64,000 nt of DNA from Hahella sp. CCB-MM4 (GTDB lineage: Bacteria; Pseudomonadota; Gammaproteobacteria; Pseudomonadales; Oleiphilaceae). The notes below the pieces were generated by a model. The model saw only the letters and a program-made list of their open reading frames with translations. It searched no databases and was not told the DNA's origin. Positions 60,956 through 64,000 of the stretch are shown in pieces. The stretch covers positions 29,128-93,127 of the forward strand of contig NZ_MRYI01000023.1 in NCBI RefSeq assembly GCF_002260525.1, in the 5' to 3' direction. The translations under genes and the position numbers were made by a program. Each line of letters opens with the position of its first letter. The stretch's first letter is position 1.

Positions 60956-62491
60956 TTACCCATTGGCAGCAGCCAGTCGCGAAGCTGCGACGCCGGACGC
61001 CAATTGCATAATGTTTTCTTCTGTAATGTCCTCCCCCTCAAGAATTCCTGCCGAACGGGACTCACACATCACCATGACCCGGTCACTCAGACCGATAATT
61101 TCCGGTAGCTCGGATGAGATTACGATCACTCCCACACCGTTTTCCGCTAACCGGCGAATCATTTTGTGGATCTCAGACTTGGCACCAACATCGATGCCAC
61201 GTGTAGGCTCGTCGAGGATGATGACCTTGGGATTGATGGAAAGCATTTTGGCAATGGCAACCTTCTGCTGATTCCCTCCACTCAAAGAGGAAACCGGCGC
61301 GTTCATACCTGCCGATTTGAGATTGAGTTCACGGGTCAGTTTTTCCGCTTGCTGGAGTTCCATGCGACGGTTGATCAAGCCATATCTGGAAATTTGTTCA
61401 GGACTGAGTGCCGAGACGTTGGCGGCGATGGACAGATCCAGGAAAACACCACTTTCCTTGCGATCTTCCGAGAGATAGACAATACCCGCTGCAATCCCAT
61501 CCTGGTAGTGATTGATATTCAACGTCCGGCCCTCAAAAACGATCGTGCCATGCCGTTTTTTTTGCAGGCCGCATATGGCTTTCACCACTTCAGACCTGCC
61601 GGAGCCGATCAATCCGGATATCCCAAAGATTTCCTTCTCATGAACATCAAAACTCACGTCCCGAAAATAGCGGTCGTCCGACATATCTTTCACTGAAAGC
61701 ATCACCGAGTTCCGGTTTACATCACCGTCAAACTTCTCCGGATACAGATCTGTCAGCTCACGGCCCACCAGGTAATTCACCACTTCATCAGGTGAGGTTT
61801 CCTTGATATTTTTCGTGACCACATAGACGCCGTCGCGGAACACGGTCACCCGATCGCATTGTTCAAAAACCTCTGCCATCCGGTGACTGATATAAATGAT
61901 GCTCATCCCCTGCTCTTTCAGCTTCTGCATGATCTTGAACAATACCTGGGCCTCATGGTCGGTCAGCGCAGCAGTGGGTTCATCGAGGATCAGAATTCGG
62001 CAGTCCAATGTCAGCGCTTTAGCTATTTCCACCAATTGCTGGTTGGAAATACTCAGCTCCGCGACTTTCATTTTCGGGTCGATGTCTGCCAATTGACGAA
62101 TGGCGTTTGTCGCTTCCTGGTACATTTGTTTGAAGTTGACGAAGAACTTTTTCGAGGCACTGACCTTCGCCATTAAAATGTTCTCCGCCACACTGACATC
62201 CGGACACAGTGCTATCTCTTGATGCACAAACCCTACTCCCAGTTTCTGGGCTTCCAGTGGACCGGAGATCCGCATAGGTTTGCCGTTAAAGAAAATCTCA
62301 CCTGAATCCGGCTGATAAATTCCATCGATGATCTTCATCAACGTAGATTTCCCGGCCCCGTTTTCCCCTGCCAGAGCATGGATTTCTCCGGGCATCAGGG
62401 TAAAGCTCACATCCGAAAGCGCCACTGTACTCCCGAACGTCTTGCGAAGATGTCTGATTTCTAGGACCGGTGTCTGCTTTAAAGCATCCAT
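60956..62491 (-). CDS. Sugar ABC transporter ATP-binding protein, double-domain RbsA/MglA type (second array)
   Basis: 511 residues with two ABC domains. Domain 1 has GENGAGKSTLMKIIDG and ILILDEPTAALTDHE; domain 2 has degenerate Walker A GLIGSGRSEVVKAI, signature SSLSGGNQQKVAIAKML and IILDEPTRGIDVGAKSEIHK. This layout is typical of ribose, galactose and polyol importers such as EryE. AGGAG 6 nt before the ATG at 62491. It is 79 bp after the binding protein gene. Confidence 0.94.
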   Translation of the reverse strand: MDALKQTPVLEIRHLRKTFGSTVALSDVSFTLMPGEIHALAGENGAGKSTLMKIIDGIYQPDSGEIFFNGKPMRISGPLEAQKLGVGFVHQEIALCPDVSVAENILMAKVSASKKFFVNFKQMYQEATNAIRQLADIDPKMKVAELSISNQQLVEIAKALTLDCRILILDEPTAALTDHEAQVLFKIMQKLKEQGMSIIYISHRMAEVFEQCDRVTVFRDGVYVVTKNIKETSPDEVVNYLVGRELTDLYPEKFDGDVNRNSVMLSVKDMSDDRYFRDVSFDVHEKEIFGISGLIGSGRSEVVKAICGLQKKRHGTIVFEGRTLNINHYQDGIAAGIVYLSEDRKESGVFLDLSIAANVSALSPEQISRYGLINRRMELQQAEKLTRELNLKSAGMNAPVSSLSGGNQQKVAIAKMLSINPKVIILDEPTRGIDVGAKSEIHKMIRRLAENGVGVIVISSELPEIIGLSDRVMVMCESRSAGILEGEDITEENIMQLASGVAASRLAAANG

Positions 62492-62570
62492 GGCCAACTC
62501 CTGAATGTATTATGTTTATTGTCGGGTATTTCAGTAGCCGCCGGCCGGACAACAGCCGGCGGCAAAGGCC

Positions 62571-63620
62571 TTACTCGTTTATTCCTTTGGTACCACGTTT
62601 GGACAGATATTTGTCCCAGTAGAAATCGTCCGCGTTAGCTTTGGTGATAATTGCAAATCCGTTGTCGACGAAAGGTACGCCCATGGGGTTGAATCCAGCG
62701 CGTTTGTAGTCGTTCATTGGGTCAATCATGTTGCTGTGTGCAGCCATGTACAGCAGCATCATACCCATATACCCCTGAACGCCCTGATTAGGGTTCACCG
62801 CACCGAACACTTCACCGGATTTGATCATGTCGAGAATCTTCGCATTGACGTCCGCATTCATGACGCGGATTTTGCCGCCGAGTTCTTTTGCCGCTTGTGC
62901 AGCTCCCAGGGCAGAAGTCGCTTCCGGCATGAATACGGCTCCCAGGTTCGGGTGTGCCTGGGCAATAGTCATCAGAGCGTTATAGGCTTTGGTGGCATCC
63001 GTATTACTCGCCGCCCGCGATACCAGCTTCATGTTGGGCCATTTTTCTTTCATTCTCTCTATAAAGGCAGAGACCCTTCTGTCGTGATTATCCTGGCCGG
63101 GGTTTTCCAGCACGGCATACTCGCCTTTCCCACCCATGGCCTCGGCGACCGTATCAGCCGCGTATCTGCCTTCCTGGTAGTTGTCGGAGGTAATAAAAGA
63201 AACACGATTACTGTTTGGAGAGTCCGCTGCGAAGGTCACCACAGGGATGCCCATTTCGGCAGCTCGATTGATCGGCTCAATGAAGGGATCCGGATTCATC
63301 GGATGAAGCAAAATTCCCGCAGGCTTTTTCGCCAGGATCTGCTCAAAAGTTGCAAGCTGCTTGTTCACATCATATTCGGGCGTACCGGTATATACCGTTT
63401 TACATCCCATGGATTGAGCGGCCTGCTTCATCATTTCATAGACAGGGAACCAGTATTCCACCCCACTGACCATGACGTTCATGTAGTAGGTTTCCCCTGG
63501 TTTGCAACGGAAGGGCTCAGCAGAGGCAGTTTGGATGCCTCCTGCCAAGACCGTCATTGATAGCGATACCGCACAAACTAACCGTTTTACCTTCGTGTTT
63601 AGCCGTAACAACTTACTCAT
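62571..63620 (-). CDS. Sugar ABC transporter periplasmic binding protein (second array)
   Basis: 349 residues with signal peptide (about 1-34; core LVCAVSLSMTVLAGGIQTAS). Peripla_BP_4 fold with GKGEYAVLENPGQDNHDRR, PAGILLHPMNPDPFIEPINR and GIPVVTFAADSPNSNRVSFI. A Cys near residue 43 (FRCKPGE) pairs potentially with Cys75 (MGCKT). The ligand is unknown; its array suggests a polyol or ketose. First gene of the array. AGGTGAG close to the ATG at 63620. Confidence 0.92.
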   Translation of the reverse strand: MSKLLRLNTKVKRLVCAVSLSMTVLAGGIQTASAEPFRCKPGETYYMNVMVSGVEYWFPVYEMMKQAAQSMGCKTVYTGTPEYDVNKQLATFEQILAKKPAGILLHPMNPDPFIEPINRAAEMGIPVVTFAADSPNSNRVSFITSDNYQEGRYAADTVAEAMGGKGEYAVLENPGQDNHDRRVSAFIERMKEKWPNMKLVSRAASNTDATKAYNALMTIAQAHPNLGAVFMPEATSALGAAQAAKELGGKIRVMNADVNAKILDMIKSGEVFGAVNPNQGVQGYMGMMLLYMAAHSNMIDPMNDYKRAGFNPMGVPFVDNGFAIITKANADDFYWDKYLSKRGTKGINE

Positions 63621-63686
63621 TCCACTCACCTTATTTTTTTTCAAGTGGTTCTGATACTGCGTCTTCTAAAACGCACCTTATCGCCA

Positions 63687-63752
63687 TTGCAATATTTCAC
63701 TTCAGTGATATATATTGCATCGCAATGAAATATCTTCCATGCCATGAAATAT
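63687..63752. promoter_or_regulatory. Candidate SorC operator region in the divergent gap
   Basis: TGCAATAT (63688-63695) and ATATTGCA (63712-63719) form an inverted repeat with inner TTCAC/GTGA partial symmetry; ATGAAATAT recurs at about 63725 and 63744. It lies between the binding-protein gene and pntA. Position and symmetry suggest a regulator site; not experimentally known. Confidence 0.5.
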
Positions 63753-63884
63753 TAATCACGCATTTTTATCGTGTCAATTTGAAAGGGGCTTTTTTTTAGC
63801 AAACTGGATCTCACATTTTGAAAGACATGAAAATACGTCACATATAACCAACTGATAATAAAGAGAATTTAATGAGGAGCGATT

Positions 63885-64000
63885 ATGCAAATCGGTATCC
63901 CCAAGGAACATAAACCTCACGAAAAACGAGTCGCGGCCAGTCCCGATTCGGTCAAGGAGTTGATAAAACTGGGTTTCACCGTGGTCGTGGAAAATCATGC
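63885..64000 (+). CDS. pntA: NAD(P) transhydrogenase subunit alpha PntA, N-terminal part
   Basis: Only 38-39 codons are in the window: MQIGIPKEHKPHEKRVAASP, then DSVKELIKLGFTVVVENHA. This is the N-terminus of the alanine dehydrogenase/PntA superfamily; RVAASPDSV favours PntA over Ald. PntAB couples proton import to NADPH formation at the inner membrane. GAGGAGC about 5 nt before the ATG at 63885. The remainder is beyond the right edge. Confidence 0.75.
   Translation, partial: MQIGIPKEHKPHEKRVAASPDSVKELIKLGFTVVVENH

Noticed and set aside
60934..61065. 44-codon N-terminal extension of the second-array permease
   Set aside because: It lies in the ATPase coding region; the ATG at 60933 with GGAGA is the better start.
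1..64000. tRNA, rRNA, intact prophage or complete insertion sequence
   Set aside because: No cloverleaf, rRNA core, integrase, phage module or intact transposase was recognised on either strand.

Overview
The window looks like chromosomal DNA of a heterotrophic Gram-negative gammaproteobacterium, probably a plant- or marine-associated polymer degrader. The pointers are an AraC almost collinear with the E. coli protein, an ImpA-type and an StcE-type metalloprotease, an MddA-like methyltransferase, many proteins with signal or lipoprotein peptides, and moderate GC. The genus cannot be fixed from the sequence. No tRNA, rRNA, CRISPR array or intact insertion sequence was found.

Layout. 1-4.6 kb: a phosphoesterase running off the left edge, an IS5-type transposase scrap, a small caspase-fold-like protein, a LysR regulator and a secreted orphan. 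4.9-14 kb: an exoenzyme block with a trypsin-like protease carrying two PPC domains, two pectate lyases (PL1 with a ricin-type domain; PL9 with Fn3), a true AraC orthologue and a beta-helix protein. Two AraC-like half-sites, exactly 21 bp apart, lie upstream of the pectate-lyase pair. 14.1-14.9 kb: MddA-like membrane methyltransferase. 15-32.9 kb: an inositol locus. A divergent LacI regulator faces a long minus-strand array: binding protein, two permeases, ATPase, TIM-barrel isomerase, iolG, Gfo/Idh, second isomerase, terminator, then IolE-like, iolC-DUF2090 fusion, iolD, iolA, iolB and a last Gfo/Idh oxidoreductase.

32.9-34.7 kb is a small toxin/immunity patch: an unrecognised reading-frame fragment, an Imm11-like protein preceded by a 35-codon stump, and a Tse2-like ADP-ribosyltransferase-type toxin overlapping a small acidic helical partner. 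34.9-37.2 kb: exported MBL hydrolase, divergent LysR, and a decayed second LysR. 37.3-42.2 kb: two lipoprotein metalloproteases (ImpA-like, StcE/M66-like). 42.4-45.4 kb: cupin-AraC regulator, SBP_bac_3 protein, SMP-30 lactonase. 45.6-50.6 kb: a 1665-residue exported protein combining two beta-propellers, PKD, a cytochrome-c-peroxidase-like two-CXXCH module, two NPCBM domains and a PA14-like domain.

50.9-63.6 kb is a second sugar or polyol catabolic array on the minus strand: ribose-type ABC transporter, SorC regulator, aldo/keto reductase, GlpD-like FAD dehydrogenase, DhnA-type aldolase, LyxK-like FGGY kinase, iron alcohol dehydrogenase and a second methylmalonate-semialdehyde-type dehydrogenase. 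It resembles ery-type polyol operons but with a different lower half; its substrate is unknown. The right edge holds the start of pntA.

A cross-cutting feature is a set of short tandem duplications (15-22 bp units, 2-5 copies) at gene ends, in intergenic gaps and, in frame, inside one regulator gene.
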